This document shows positions 9,461-17,342 of a stretch of 64,000 nucleotides of DNA, in pieces (position 1 is the stretch's first letter; each line of letters begins with the position of its first letter). Position numbers and translations under genes: made by a program. Below the pieces are notes generated by a model. That model ran no database searches, was not told the DNA's origin, and was given only the letters and a program-made list of their open reading frames with translations. This DNA is from Sphingobium bisphenolivorans (GTDB lineage Bacteria > Pseudomonadota > Alphaproteobacteria > Sphingomonadales > Sphingomonadaceae), in assembly GCF_000412635.1 (NCBI RefSeq), contig NZ_ASTG01000013.1:86138-150137 (forward strand), in the 5' to 3' direction.

Positions 9461-9901
9461 ATGGCCCATGGAGAGCTCTCTTCCCTCGACCCGGCCCGCC
9501 TCATTCCGGGCGGCTATGGCAACCGGCTGTTCCTTTATGTCATGCGCCGCATGGCAAGCGCGGGCGTCAACGATGCGCATGCGGCGAACGCCATGCTGGG
9601 CGCGTTCGGCCGCAGCTATCGCCGTCCGCTGGTGTTGATGCGGGCGATGATGCTGGAACTGGCCCGCACTTCCAGCCGGAAGATCCTCATCGCGCCATGC
9701 TGCTGCTCGCGCATGACGAGCGACGAGGCGCTGATGATGCAGGCGGTCGGCGGAGCATTGCGCAACCCCCGCACGGCCTTCGAGAATGTTTCGGCGCTGC
9801 TCGGCAATGAGGACGCTCTAGGTGCGCTCACTTGCTTGCAGGCGGTGGCGCAGGCGCACAGCGACCTCGGTCGTCCACTGGACCTCTATTCGGCTGGCTG
9901 A
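9461..9901 (+). CDS. Conserved hypothetical protein, probably DUF6628
   Basis: A 146-residue soluble protein without signal peptide. It resembles the sphingomonad DUF6628 family from memory, but no function is known. Notable residues are a triple cysteine in ILIAPCCCSRMTSDE near residue 77 and a following helix-rich segment (SDEALMMQAVGGALRNP). A cysteine trio in an otherwise cysteine-poor protein might bind metal, which is speculation. The ATG at 9461 follows the purine-rich stretch caaggcaaagg. Its 3' end overlaps the convergent AmpG-like gene by 16 bases. Confidence 0.7.
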   Translation: MAHGELSSLDPARLIPGGYGNRLFLYVMRRMASAGVNDAHAANAMLGAFGRSYRRPLVLMRAMMLELARTSSRKILIAPCCCSRMTSDEALMMQAVGGALRNPRTAFENVSALLGNEDALGALTCLQAVAQAHSDLGRPLDLYSAG

Positions 9902-11214
9902 GCCGCACCCTCGTCCCTCGCTGCGCTGCCGACGCTGGTGTCGACCAGCCCGGCACGCATCATCAGCCAGAAAAGGATGATGCCTGGCAGCGCCAGCACC
10001 GTCGTCACCAGGTAAAAATCGACGTAGCCGAACCGCTCGATCAGCGCCCCGGCGGTCGTGCCGGTCAGGAAGCGTCCCAATATGCTCGCCGCAGCCGAGA
10101 TCATCGCATATTGCGCGGCGGTGAAGCGCAGGTCGCACAAGGCGGAGAAATAGGCGACCACCGCCACGCCGCCGATCCCGCTCGCGAAATTCTCGAACGC
10201 GATCGCCCCGGCCATGCCGATATTGCTTTTCCCCATCGCTGCCAGCATCGCGAAGCTGAAGTTGGAAACCGCCATCAGGATGAGGCTGATGAGCACCGAA
10301 CGTTTCAGGCCGAGCCGCGCATAGAGAACGCCGCCCACGAAAATACCCGCCAGCAGCGCCCAGAACCCGACGCCCACGTCATACAGCGCGATCTCGTCAT
10401 TGCTGTAGCCCAGGTCATTGAACAACAGGCGGAAGGTCAGGTTCGCCAGCGTGTCACCGATCTTGTGGACGATGATGAAAAGCAGCACCAGCAGCGCACC
10501 CTTGCGCTTGAAGAAGTCAACAAAGGGCCCGATGATCGCCTGCCACAGATCGCCACCACTCCTACGGGTCGCAATCTCCCGGTGGCGTTCCGGCTCGCCC
10601 ACGATCAGGGCGGCCAGCATCGCCGGCAGGGCGAAGAGCGCGCAGACCAGATAGCCGACGGTCCAGTTCCAGTGCTGCGCCGCCACCAGCCCCACAGCGC
10701 CCGCCGCCGCCGCGCCGATCCGCCAGCCATATTGCGACATGCCAGCGCCGATACCCAGTTGCTCGGGGCGTAAAATCTCGATGCGATAGCCATCGATGAT
10801 GATGTCGAAGGTCGCGCCCGCGATCCCCAGCAGTATCGCTGCGCGCACGGTCGCCATGATGTCGGCCGCCGGGTCGACAAGCGCCAGGTTGACGACCGCC
10901 GCCACCACCAGCGCGCCAGCCAGCAGCATCCAGGACACGCGCTGACCCATGCGGTGCAGCAGGGGCAGCTTAACCCCCTCGATCACCCAGGCCCACAGCC
11001 ATTTGAAATTATAGGCGAGCAGGACCAGGCTGAAGGCCGTGACACTCTTCTTGTCGATCCCGTCCTGCGCCAGCCGGGAGGACAGGTTCGCGCCGATCAT
11101 CGCAAAGGGAAAGCCCGATGAGATGCCAAGGAAAAGCGCGGCGAGCGGCGCCCTTTCCACATACGGTTTGACCGCATCCAGCCAGTTTGCCGGACCCTTG
11201 CCGATGTCGGTCAT
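9886..11214 (-). CDS. ampG: AmpG-like MFS transporter
   Basis: A 442-residue multi-pass membrane protein of the major facilitator superfamily, AmpG branch (the PAT family with peptidoglycan-muropeptide permeases). The N-terminus matches the family closely: LAALFLGISSGFPFAMIGANLSSRL, then FSLVLLAYNFKWLWAWVIEGVKLP. AmpG imports anhydromuropeptides from the periplasm for cell-wall recycling and feeds AmpR/AmpC induction in enterobacteria. No ampC or ampR was seen here, so recycling is the more likely role. About 12 hydrophobic segments can be counted. It stands alone on the minus strand, with a 172-base gap to the next divergent gene. Confidence 0.85.
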   Translation of the reverse strand: MTDIGKGPANWLDAVKPYVERAPLAALFLGISSGFPFAMIGANLSSRLAQDGIDKKSVTAFSLVLLAYNFKWLWAWVIEGVKLPLLHRMGQRVSWMLLAGALVVAAVVNLALVDPAADIMATVRAAILLGIAGATFDIIIDGYRIEILRPEQLGIGAGMSQYGWRIGAAAAGAVGLVAAQHWNWTVGYLVCALFALPAMLAALIVGEPERHREIATRRSGGDLWQAIIGPFVDFFKRKGALLVLLFIIVHKIGDTLANLTFRLLFNDLGYSNDEIALYDVGVGFWALLAGIFVGGVLYARLGLKRSVLISLILMAVSNFSFAMLAAMGKSNIGMAGAIAFENFASGIGGVAVVAYFSALCDLRFTAAQYAMISAAASILGRFLTGTTAGALIERFGYVDFYLVTTVLALPGIILFWLMMRAGLVDTSVGSAARDEGAAQPAE

Positions 11215-11386
11215 AAATGCTTGCGCCCCCGTTGGTGATTATCGCGCCACCATATGGGCAAATGCCTGCGAAACAAGGGAAGAGGCGATCATTGCACCAG
11301 CCGCGGGCTGCTCATGATGCCGAAATAGCGGCGAAATATTAAGGGCTAACCGATAACGCGACCGCAACAAGGGAAGCGGACCATCG

Positions 11387-12832
11387 ATGCGGCATGACAA
11401 AAGAGCAAGGCTGAGGCTGGAACGGTTGCTGTTCGCTGCCATCTGCGCGGCGACGCTGTTCTTCGCCTGCGTCACTCCGCCCTTCCAGGCGCCCGACGAA
11501 AATCAGCATTTCATGAAGGCGCTTTTACTGTCGGAAGGGCGCGTGCTGACGGAGGCGCGCGGCGATATGATCGGGGCAGAATTGCCCAAAGCCGCGCTGG
11601 ACCTGCATGCCATCGACTTCCCGACCGGCATGTCATTGGCACCGCGTACATCCGAACCGGCAATGCTTTCCCGGGCGTGGCATGCCGACCCCCAGCGGCT
11701 AGCCAGGGAGTTCGCGGACTTTCCCAATGTCGCCAACTATTCGCCGACGCTCTACGCTCCCGGAGCGCTCGGCCTGAAACTGGGCGACATGCTCGGGCTG
11801 CCGCGACTTGGCGCATTTTATGCGGGCCGGCTGGTGAATGCGCTGGCCGCGCTCGCCATGCTATTCGCGGCGTTGCGACTGATCCCGTTCGGACGCAACG
11901 CCCTACTGGCGGCGGCGCTGTTGCCGACATTCGCCTATCAGAGCGGATCGCTCTCGCCCGACGCGGTCATCAACGGCATCGGCTTTCTCGGCCTCGCCCT
12001 TGCGCTGCGGGTCGGCTTCACGCCGCGGAAAGGCTTGGACCGGGCAGCCCTGTATCTGGCAGCCCCCCTGCTCGCTTTGGCTAAGGGCGTCTATCTGCCG
12101 CTGATGGCCGCAGGGCTTCGCTGGCCGGCGGCAAAGCGCGACATGCGCCCATGGCATATCCTTGCCGCCATGGCGCTGGGAGCGGTCATCTTCCTGCTAT
12201 GGATGAAATTGTCGGGCGGCAACCAGGCGCTCTACCACATCGTCTCGCGCAAGACCGGGCAGATGGAGATGACCGCTCCGCTCGCGGCGCAACTCGCCGT
12301 CATCATGCAAGATCCCGCCGCCTATCTGCGCATCGTCGCCTCCAGCATAGCCGAACGCGCGCCGGTCTATGCACTTCAGATTGTGGGGAGGTTCGGATGG
12401 AACGCGATCCTGCTTCCGCTGCTCGCCTATCCTCTCGCCCTGCTGATGCTGGGCGCTGCCATTCTGAGCGGGGCGGGGTCAACCTTCTCCATGGCACAGC
12501 GGCTCTGGTGGCTGGCGATCGTCGGCGGCACGGCTTTGCTGATCGAGACCGCCATGTATCTGACCGGAACACCGCTGGGCGCCGACTATATCCAAGGGAC
12601 GCAGGGGCGTTACTTCCTGCCGCTTCTTCCGCTGGCGCTGATCGGGTTCATGCCGACCCGACCTGTGCGGCATACGCAGCTGATCTTCGCCAGCGCAGCC
12701 CTAATCCTGCTCCTGACCAGTGGGGCGAGCGCGTTCGACAGCTTCTGGGTGCACGGCTTCGTCACCGCTGACGGCATGCCGCCGCACCACAGCCTGCTGC
12801 GCGCGCTCCTCTTGCCCTCGCCCCGCTGGTAG
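11387..12832 (+). CDS. DUF2142 family multi-pass membrane protein
   Basis: A 481-residue integral membrane protein of the DUF2142 family, related to GT-C-type glycosyltransferases that use lipid-linked sugars. After an N-terminal membrane helix comes the signature PPFQAPDENQHF, an acidic loop in the position of the GT-C catalytic motif. It then has many membrane segments (such as YFLPLLPLALIGFM near the C-terminus). The ATG at 11387 follows a good ribosome binding sequence (aagggaagcgga). The acceptor and sugar are unknown, and cell-envelope glycan or lipid decoration is an inference. Its last 132 bases are also covered by the opposing PAP2 gene. Confidence 0.8.
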   Translation: MRHDKRARLRLERLLFAAICAATLFFACVTPPFQAPDENQHFMKALLLSEGRVLTEARGDMIGAELPKAALDLHAIDFPTGMSLAPRTSEPAMLSRAWHADPQRLAREFADFPNVANYSPTLYAPGALGLKLGDMLGLPRLGAFYAGRLVNALAALAMLFAALRLIPFGRNALLAAALLPTFAYQSGSLSPDAVINGIGFLGLALALRVGFTPRKGLDRAALYLAAPLLALAKGVYLPLMAAGLRWPAAKRDMRPWHILAAMALGAVIFLLWMKLSGGNQALYHIVSRKTGQMEMTAPLAAQLAVIMQDPAAYLRIVASSIAERAPVYALQIVGRFGWNAILLPLLAYPLALLMLGAAILSGAGSTFSMAQRLWWLAIVGGTALLIETAMYLTGTPLGADYIQGTQGRYFLPLLPLALIGFMPTRPVRHTQLIFASAALILLLTSGASAFDSFWVHGFVTADGMPPHHSLLRALLLPSPRW

Positions 12833-13444
12833 CCAGACGCGGCAGAGCGCCAGCCAGCCCAGCCCTTCGATCCACCCCGCCAGCACATCGCTCGGCCAGT
12901 GAACGCCGAGCCAGATCCGGCTGAAACCGATAAGGGCGATAATGACCGCCGCCCCTGCATAAGCGCTCCGGCGCAGGGCGAGCATTGCCACTGCGCCGAA
13001 AAAAATCATGTTCCCAGCCGCGTGCCCGCTCGGGAAGCTGTAGGTATGGACGATATCCAGATGCGGCAGCAGGTCGGGCCGGGGCGCAGCGAAGACTTGT
13101 TTCAGTGCAACATTCAGTAGCATGCCGGCGATCACGGTGGCCGCCAGCCAAAGCGCCCGATCACGACCTCGTCTCCACCAGAGCGCACCCGCTGCAAGCG
13201 CCAGAAGCAGCAATCGACCGGCAGTGCTCCCGATTAGCGAGGCGGCCTGCATCACCAGCGTCACCACCGTGCCAAAGCCGCTATCCCGCGCCCGCCCGGC
13301 AGCTCGCATTGCGCCGAGATTGAGCGCGTCAAGCCAGCCATAACGCTGGAAGAGCGCTATCACGAGAATGAGCAGCAGCGCGAGGACGAATGCCCCCGCA
13401 CCGCCTTTCCAGCTCGGCCGATCAGATGTGGAGCGCGCGGCCAT
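12701..13444 (-). CDS. PAP2-family phosphatase
   Basis: A membrane phosphatase of the type 2 phosphatidic acid phosphatase superfamily, 247 residues from the ATG at 13444. The three conserved motifs are clear: KQVFAAPRP (C1), SFPSGHA (C2) and SRIWLGVHWPSDVLAGW (C3), separated by membrane helices. Such enzymes dephosphorylate phosphatidate, undecaprenyl pyrophosphate or phosphoglycolipids. The last about 40 residues after VWLPAG are glutamate- and arginine-rich, unlike a normal PAP2 tail, and are antisense to the 3' end of the DUF2142 gene. The start overlaps the 3' end of lpd by 23 bases, so it is the last gene of the pdhC-yciA-lpd operon. Confidence 0.85.
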   Translation of the reverse strand: MAARSTSDRPSWKGGAGAFVLALLLILVIALFQRYGWLDALNLGAMRAAGRARDSGFGTVVTLVMQAASLIGSTAGRLLLLALAAGALWWRRGRDRALWLAATVIAGMLLNVALKQVFAAPRPDLLPHLDIVHTYSFPSGHAAGNMIFFGAVAMLALRRSAYAGAAVIIALIGFSRIWLGVHWPSDVLAGWIEGLGWLALCRVWLPAGRGQEERAQQAVVRRHAVSGDEAVHPEAVERARPTGQEQD

Positions 13445-14837
13445 AGGCTGCCAGCACGCTCTCATGCATCGATTCGGAAATGGTCGGGTGCGGGAAGACC
13501 GTGTGCATCAATTCCGCCTCCGTCGTCTCCAGCGTCTTGCCCACTGTGAAGCCCTGGATCATTTCCGTCACTTCCGCGCCGATCATATGCGCGCCCAGCA
13601 ATTCGCCGGTCTTGGCGTCGAACACCGTCTTGGTGAACCCTTCCGCTTCGCCCAGCGCGATCGCCTTGCCATTGCCGATAAAGGGGAAAGTCCCGACCTT
13701 CACCTCATAACCGGCTTCCTTGGCCTTGGCCTCGGTCAGGCCGACGCTGGCGATCTGCGGGTGGCAATAGGTGCAGCCCGGAATGTTCCGCACGTCCATC
13801 GGGTGCGGATGAACATCCTTGTTGCCCAGCGCCTGTGCGATGCTCTCTGCAGCGATAACACCCTCATGGCTCGCCTTATGCGCAAGCCAGGGCGGGCCCG
13901 TGACGTCACCGATCGCCCAGATTCCTTCCACGTTGGTGCGGCAATAGCCGTCGACCTTGATGTGGGAGCGCTGGTCGGGTTCGACACCCACATCCTCCAG
14001 CCCGATATTCTCGACATTGGGAACGATCCCGATGGCGACGATCACATGGCTATATTCGCTGTCGATCGCCTTCCCATCCTTGTCCCTGATGGTGGCGGTC
14101 ACGCTCTTGTCAGTGGCGGCGATCTTTTCGATCTTGGCGCCGCTCAGGATGTTCATGCCCTGCTTCTTCAGCGCCTTTTCAAGGAAAGCGGACACATCCG
14201 CGTCCTCGACCGGCACGATGCGGTCCAGCATCTCCACGACGGTCACGTCGGCGCCCATGTCGTTGTAGAAGCTGGCGAACTCGATACCGATGGCGCCGGA
14301 ACCGATGACCAGCAGCTTGGTCGGCATTTCCGAAGGCGTCATCGCATGGCGATAGGTCCACACGCGCTTGCCGTCGGCCTTGAGCTGCGGCAGGTCGCGG
14401 GCGCGGGCGCCGGTCGCGATGATGATATGCTTGGCGGTCAGTTCTTCCGTCTTGCCGTCCTGGGTAACGCTCAGCTTGCCCTTCCCGGTCAGCTTCCCGT
14501 CGCCCATGTGCACGGCGATCTTGTTCTTCTTCATAAGGCCGGTAACGCCCTTGTTGAGCTGCGAAGCGACGCCGCGCGACCGCTTCACCACGGCGTCGAT
14601 GTCGGCGCTGATCTTTTCAGCCGCCAGGCCATAATCCTTGGCATGCTGCATATAATGGTAGATTTCCGCCGAACGCAGCAGCGCCTTGGTCGGGATGCAG
14701 CCCCAGTTGAGGCAGATGCCACCCAGATTCTCGCGCTCGACAATGGCGGTCTTGAGGCCCAGTTGAGCAGCGCGGATCGCGGCCACATAGCCGCCGGGGC
14801 CGGAGCCCAGAACGATGACGTCGTAATTCTCAGCCAT
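13422..14837 (-). CDS. lpdA: Dihydrolipoyl dehydrogenase
   Basis: E3 component of 2-oxoacid dehydrogenase complexes, which reoxidises dihydrolipoyl groups with FAD and NAD+. The 471-residue protein has the FAD dinucleotide fold VIVLGSGPGGYVAA, the redox-active disulfide in GGICLNWGCIPTKAL, an NAD-binding GSGAIGIEFASF and the C-terminal dimerisation motif with the catalytic His-Glu pair HTVFPHPTISE. The ATG at 14837 fits the family start MAENYDVI; a TTG six bases upstream is less likely. It lies in one operon with pdhC and the thioesterase, so it most probably serves pyruvate dehydrogenase. Confidence 0.96.
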   Translation of the reverse strand: MAENYDVIVLGSGPGGYVAAIRAAQLGLKTAIVERENLGGICLNWGCIPTKALLRSAEIYHYMQHAKDYGLAAEKISADIDAVVKRSRGVASQLNKGVTGLMKKNKIAVHMGDGKLTGKGKLSVTQDGKTEELTAKHIIIATGARARDLPQLKADGKRVWTYRHAMTPSEMPTKLLVIGSGAIGIEFASFYNDMGADVTVVEMLDRIVPVEDADVSAFLEKALKKQGMNILSGAKIEKIAATDKSVTATIRDKDGKAIDSEYSHVIVAIGIVPNVENIGLEDVGVEPDQRSHIKVDGYCRTNVEGIWAIGDVTGPPWLAHKASHEGVIAAESIAQALGNKDVHPHPMDVRNIPGCTYCHPQIASVGLTEAKAKEAGYEVKVGTFPFIGNGKAIALGEAEGFTKTVFDAKTGELLGAHMIGAEVTEMIQGFTVGKTLETTEAELMHTVFPHPTISESMHESVLAAYGRALHI

Positions 14838-14870
14838 GGTCAAACTTTCTTCTGTGCAGGAAGACAGGTG

Positions 14871-15278
14871 TCATGCCGCCGGTGGAGTGAAGGGCGGCAC
14901 GGAACGGGGCTGGCGATCCTCGCCGATCGCCACGAAGGTAAAGGTCGCCTGCGTCACGCGATAGGACCGATCGTCATGACGCGTCCGCCGCCATGCTTCG
15001 ACATCGATCTTCATCGACGTGCGGCCTACGGACTTCAGCGTAGCGAAGACCGACACCTCGTCCCCCACCACCACCGGGCGAAGAAAGGCCATGCCCTCCA
15101 CCGCGATGGTGACGGCTCTGCCCTTGCTGTGGCGTGCCGCGACCGAACCGGCCGCGGAGTCCATCAGGCTCATCAGCCAACCACCGAAAATATCGCCATA
15201 AGGGTTGGTGTCGGCGGGCATCGCGATGACGCGGACCGCCGGGCTTTCATCCGGCGGAAGCTCCTCCGTCCCAGCCAT
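14871..15278 (-). CDS. Acyl-CoA thioesterase of the YciA type
   Basis: A 135-residue single hot-dog domain protein that hydrolyses acyl-CoA thioesters. Family features are the N-terminal RVIAMPADTNPYGDIFGGWLMSLMDSA, where the NPYGDIFGGW segment carries the catalytic Asn/Asp region, and AVTIAVEGMAFLRPVVVGDEV. The substrate chain length cannot be judged. The ATG overlaps the pdhC stop (ATGA), so it is co-translated. Presence between the E2 and E3 genes of pyruvate dehydrogenase is a suggestive context, perhaps for relieving CoA sequestration (inference). Confidence 0.88.
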   Translation of the reverse strand: MAGTEELPPDESPAVRVIAMPADTNPYGDIFGGWLMSLMDSAAGSVAARHSKGRAVTIAVEGMAFLRPVVVGDEVSVFATLKSVGRTSMKIDVEAWRRTRHDDRSYRVTQATFTFVAIGEDRQPRSVPPFTPPAA

Positions 15279-16588
15279 CAGGCGAGCATGCCGAGCGGAT
15301 TTTCGACCAGTTCCCTGAACGCCTGCATCAGGCGCGCGCCGTCTGCACCGTCGATCGCACGATGATCGAAGCTGCCCGTAGCCGACATGACCGTCGCGAT
15401 CTGCAGCGCGTCATCGATGACGAAGGGACGCTTTTCGCCCGCGCCTATCGCCATGATCATGGCCTGCGGCGGATTGATGACTGCTTCGAACTGCTTGATG
15501 CCGAACATGCCCATGTTCGAAAGCGACGCCGTGCCGCCCTGATATTCTTCAGGCTTCAGCTTGCCTTCCTTGGCGCGGGTCGCAAGGTCCTTCATCTCGG
15601 TGGAGATGGCCGCGACGCCCTTGCCGTCCGCTCCCGTCACGATGGGCGTGATAAGCCCGCCGGGGATCGACACTGCCACGGAGATATCGGCGCGCCTGAA
15701 CTGCAGCATCTGATCGCCGGCAAACTGCACGTTGCATTCGGGCACCTGAACCAGCGCGACGCCAAGCGCCTTGATGAGCAGATCGTTGACGGACAGCTTG
15801 ACGTTCCGGCCAGCAAGTCCCGCGTTCAGTTCGCCCCGCAGCTTCAGCAGCTTGTCGAGGCGCACGTCCACCGTCAGATAGATATGCGGCACCTGCTGCT
15901 TCGATTCCGTCAGGCGGCGAGCGATCGTCTTGCGCATGCTCGACAGCTTCACGACTTCGTGCGGAATGCCGAAATCCTGCGCGGCGCCAGGGGCTGCGGC
16001 GGGCGCTGCAGCAGCAGTCGAGGCGGCAGGGGCAGTCGCAGGTGTAGCGGTCGCAGCCTTCGCTTTCGCAGTAGGTGCAGCGCCTTCAAGGTCCGCCTTC
16101 ACAATACGCCCGCCCGGGCCAGAGCCTGACACGGCTGCAAGGTCGACACCCTTGGCCTCCGCCAGCCGGCGTGCCAGCGGGCTTGCCTTCACGCGCTCCG
16201 AAGTGGTCGGAGCGGGCGCTGCCTCCACCTGGAGCGCAGGAGCAGGCGCGGCTTCCGCCTTCGCAGGGACGGGATCGGCCTTTGGCGCCGGAGCATCCGC
16301 CTTGGGTGCGGAAGCCCCCCCCTTTGCCACCTCTGATACATCCTCGCCTTCTTCCGCGATGATGGCGATGACCGTGCCGACCTTCACGCCTTCCGACCCT
16401 TCGGCAATCAGGATCTTGGCAACGACCCCCTCGTCGACGGCTTCGAATTCCATCGTGGCCTTGTCCGTCTCGATCTCCGCCAGAAGATCGCCGGACGAGA
16501 CGCTGTCCCCTTCCTTAACCAGCCATTTTGCCAGAGTCCCCTCTTCCATGGTAGGAGACAGGGCCGGCATCTGGATCGTCTTGCTCAT
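15278..16588 (-). CDS. pdhC: Pyruvate dehydrogenase complex E2 (dihydrolipoamide acetyltransferase)
   Basis: E2 core of the pyruvate dehydrogenase complex, 436 residues from the ATG at 16588. The N-terminal lipoyl domain has the lipoylated lysine in [11 protein letters not shown], near residue 45. An alanine/proline-rich linker follows, then the peripheral subunit-binding domain ([17 protein letters not shown] ... [11 protein letters not shown]), a second linker and the catalytic domain ending in the [12 protein letters not shown] active-site motif. There is one lipoyl domain. The start is [17 protein letters not shown], standard for the alphaproteobacterial protein. No E1 genes (pdhA, pdhB) lie upstream; the neighbouring gene is the divergent usp. 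Confidence 0.95.
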   Translation of the reverse strand: MSKTIQMPALSPTMEEGTLAKWLVKEGDSVSSGDLLAEIETDKATMEFEAVDEGVVAKILIAEGSEGVKVGTVIAIIAEEGEDVSEVAKGGASAPKADAPAPKADPVPAKAEAAPAPALQVEAAPAPTTSERVKASPLARRLAEAKGVDLAAVSGSGPGGRIVKADLEGAAPTAKAKAATATPATAPAASTAAAAPAAAPGAAQDFGIPHEVVKLSSMRKTIARRLTESKQQVPHIYLTVDVRLDKLLKLRGELNAGLAGRNVKLSVNDLLIKALGVALVQVPECNVQFAGDQMLQFRRADISVAVSIPGGLITPIVTGADGKGVAAISTEMKDLATRAKEGKLKPEEYQGGTASLSNMGMFGIKQFEAVINPPQAMIMAIGAGEKRPFVIDDALQIATVMSATGSFDHRAIDGADGARLMQAFRELVENPLGMLA

Positions 16589-16716
16589 GGCTGGAGGGCC
16601 TCTCATTGATTATGAAGCGTCGGGGCGATCCGTGCGGTTTCACCGCTTTACCGGCACCGGTCAAGGCCGAGCCTTGCACGCCGTCGATAATTCGACCACA
16701 TTTCACCGGAGGGGTT

Positions 16717-16743
16717 AGACAAGAACCAAATAGGTTCTTGTCT
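16717..16743. promoter_or_regulatory. 11-bp perfect inverted repeat, candidate operator
   Basis: The arms agacaagaacc and ggttcttgtct are exactly complementary and separated by the 5-base spacer aaata. It lies in the divergent region between pdhC (minus strand, start 16588) and usp (plus strand, start 16787). Being AT-rich and symmetric in a GC-rich region, it looks like an operator for a dimeric regulator or a short hairpin. Control of one or both genes is an inference. Confidence 0.6.
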
Positions 16744-16786
16744 TGCACCGGTAGCGGTGACTTCGAGATTGGAGAGACATCGGACG

Positions 16787-17242
16787 ATGCGCACTTATCT
16801 GGTTGTGGTGGACGAATCGGCGGAGGCGGAGACAGCGCTCCGCTTCGCGGCCCGGCGTGCCGCCAAAACGGGTGGCGCCATCCGCATCCTCGCCCTCATC
16901 GCACCGGCCGAGTTCGTTCAATGGGGCGGCGTACAGGCGACCATGGAGGATGAGGCCCTGCAGCGTGCGGAAGCGCTGGTGACCAGTGCCGCCGGGACGC
17001 TGACCGATGAATCCGGCATCCGGCCCAGCATCACGGTTCGTCAGGGTGATCCCGTGACGGTGGTTCGACGCACGCTGGAGGAGATGACCGACGTCGCCGC
17101 GCTCGTCCTTGGCGCCGCCGCGAGCGGTCCTCCGGGCGCGCTTGTTTCCCACTTCGCCGGGGCCGACGCCGGAAAGCTGCCCTGCCCGATCATGATCATT
17201 CCCGGCGGCCTGGACGCGGACACGATCGATCGGCTGAGTTGA
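16787..17242 (+). CDS. Universal stress protein (UspA fold)
   Basis: A 151-residue UspA-domain protein. It begins MRTYLVVVDESAEAETALRFAARRA, typical of the family, and ends with LPCPIMIIPGG. The glycine-rich ATP-binding loop of UspA proteins is present in degenerate form (LVLGAAASGPPGALVS), so nucleotide binding is uncertain. Such proteins help survival during stress, and their partner is unknown. The ATG at 16787 follows a ggagag ribosome binding site, which supports it over an upstream start at 16757. It is divergent from pdhC with a palindrome in between. Confidence 0.85.
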   Translation: MRTYLVVVDESAEAETALRFAARRAAKTGGAIRILALIAPAEFVQWGGVQATMEDEALQRAEALVTSAAGTLTDESGIRPSITVRQGDPVTVVRRTLEEMTDVAALVLGAAASGPPGALVSHFAGADAGKLPCPIMIIPGGLDADTIDRLS

Positions 17243-17268
17243 TCGGGCTGATCGTTGCTGAACTAGCT

Positions 17269-17288
17269 GCTCCTGCGGAGGCAGGAGC
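17269..17288. repeat. REP-like palindrome, copy 1 of an inverted pair
   Basis: A hairpin with arms gctcctgc and gcaggagc and loop ggag, downstream of the universal stress gene. It is the exact reverse complement of the copy at 17311-17330, so the two form a 20-base inverted pair with a 22-base spacer. This arrangement resembles a BIME-type pair and may act as a bidirectional terminator for the convergent usp and rnr genes. Confidence 0.85.
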
Positions 17289-17310
17289 CTGGTTGAAGCG
17301 GTAGGATCGG

Positions 17311-17330
17311 GCTCCTGCCTCCGCAGGAGC
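17311..17330. repeat. REP-like palindrome, copy 2 of an inverted pair
   Basis: The stem gctcctgc and gcaggagc with loop ctcc, the exact reverse complement of the copy at 17269-17288. It lies 13 bases before the end of rnr. The pair belongs to a family with members at 6334, 49711 and 56987. Confidence 0.85.
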
Positions 17331-17342
17331 CCATGGCGTCAT

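Noticed and set aside
7177..9504. A 775-codon open frame on the minus strand across trpA, accD and folC
   Set aside because: It is antisense to three well-supported genes and its translation has no recognised domain. Long antisense frames are expected at this GC content.
13368..15365. A 665-codon plus-strand frame over lpd and the thioesterase
   Set aside because: It is antisense to lpd and yciA, which have clear catalytic motifs, and its His/Asp-rich translation is typical of a GC-rich antisense frame.
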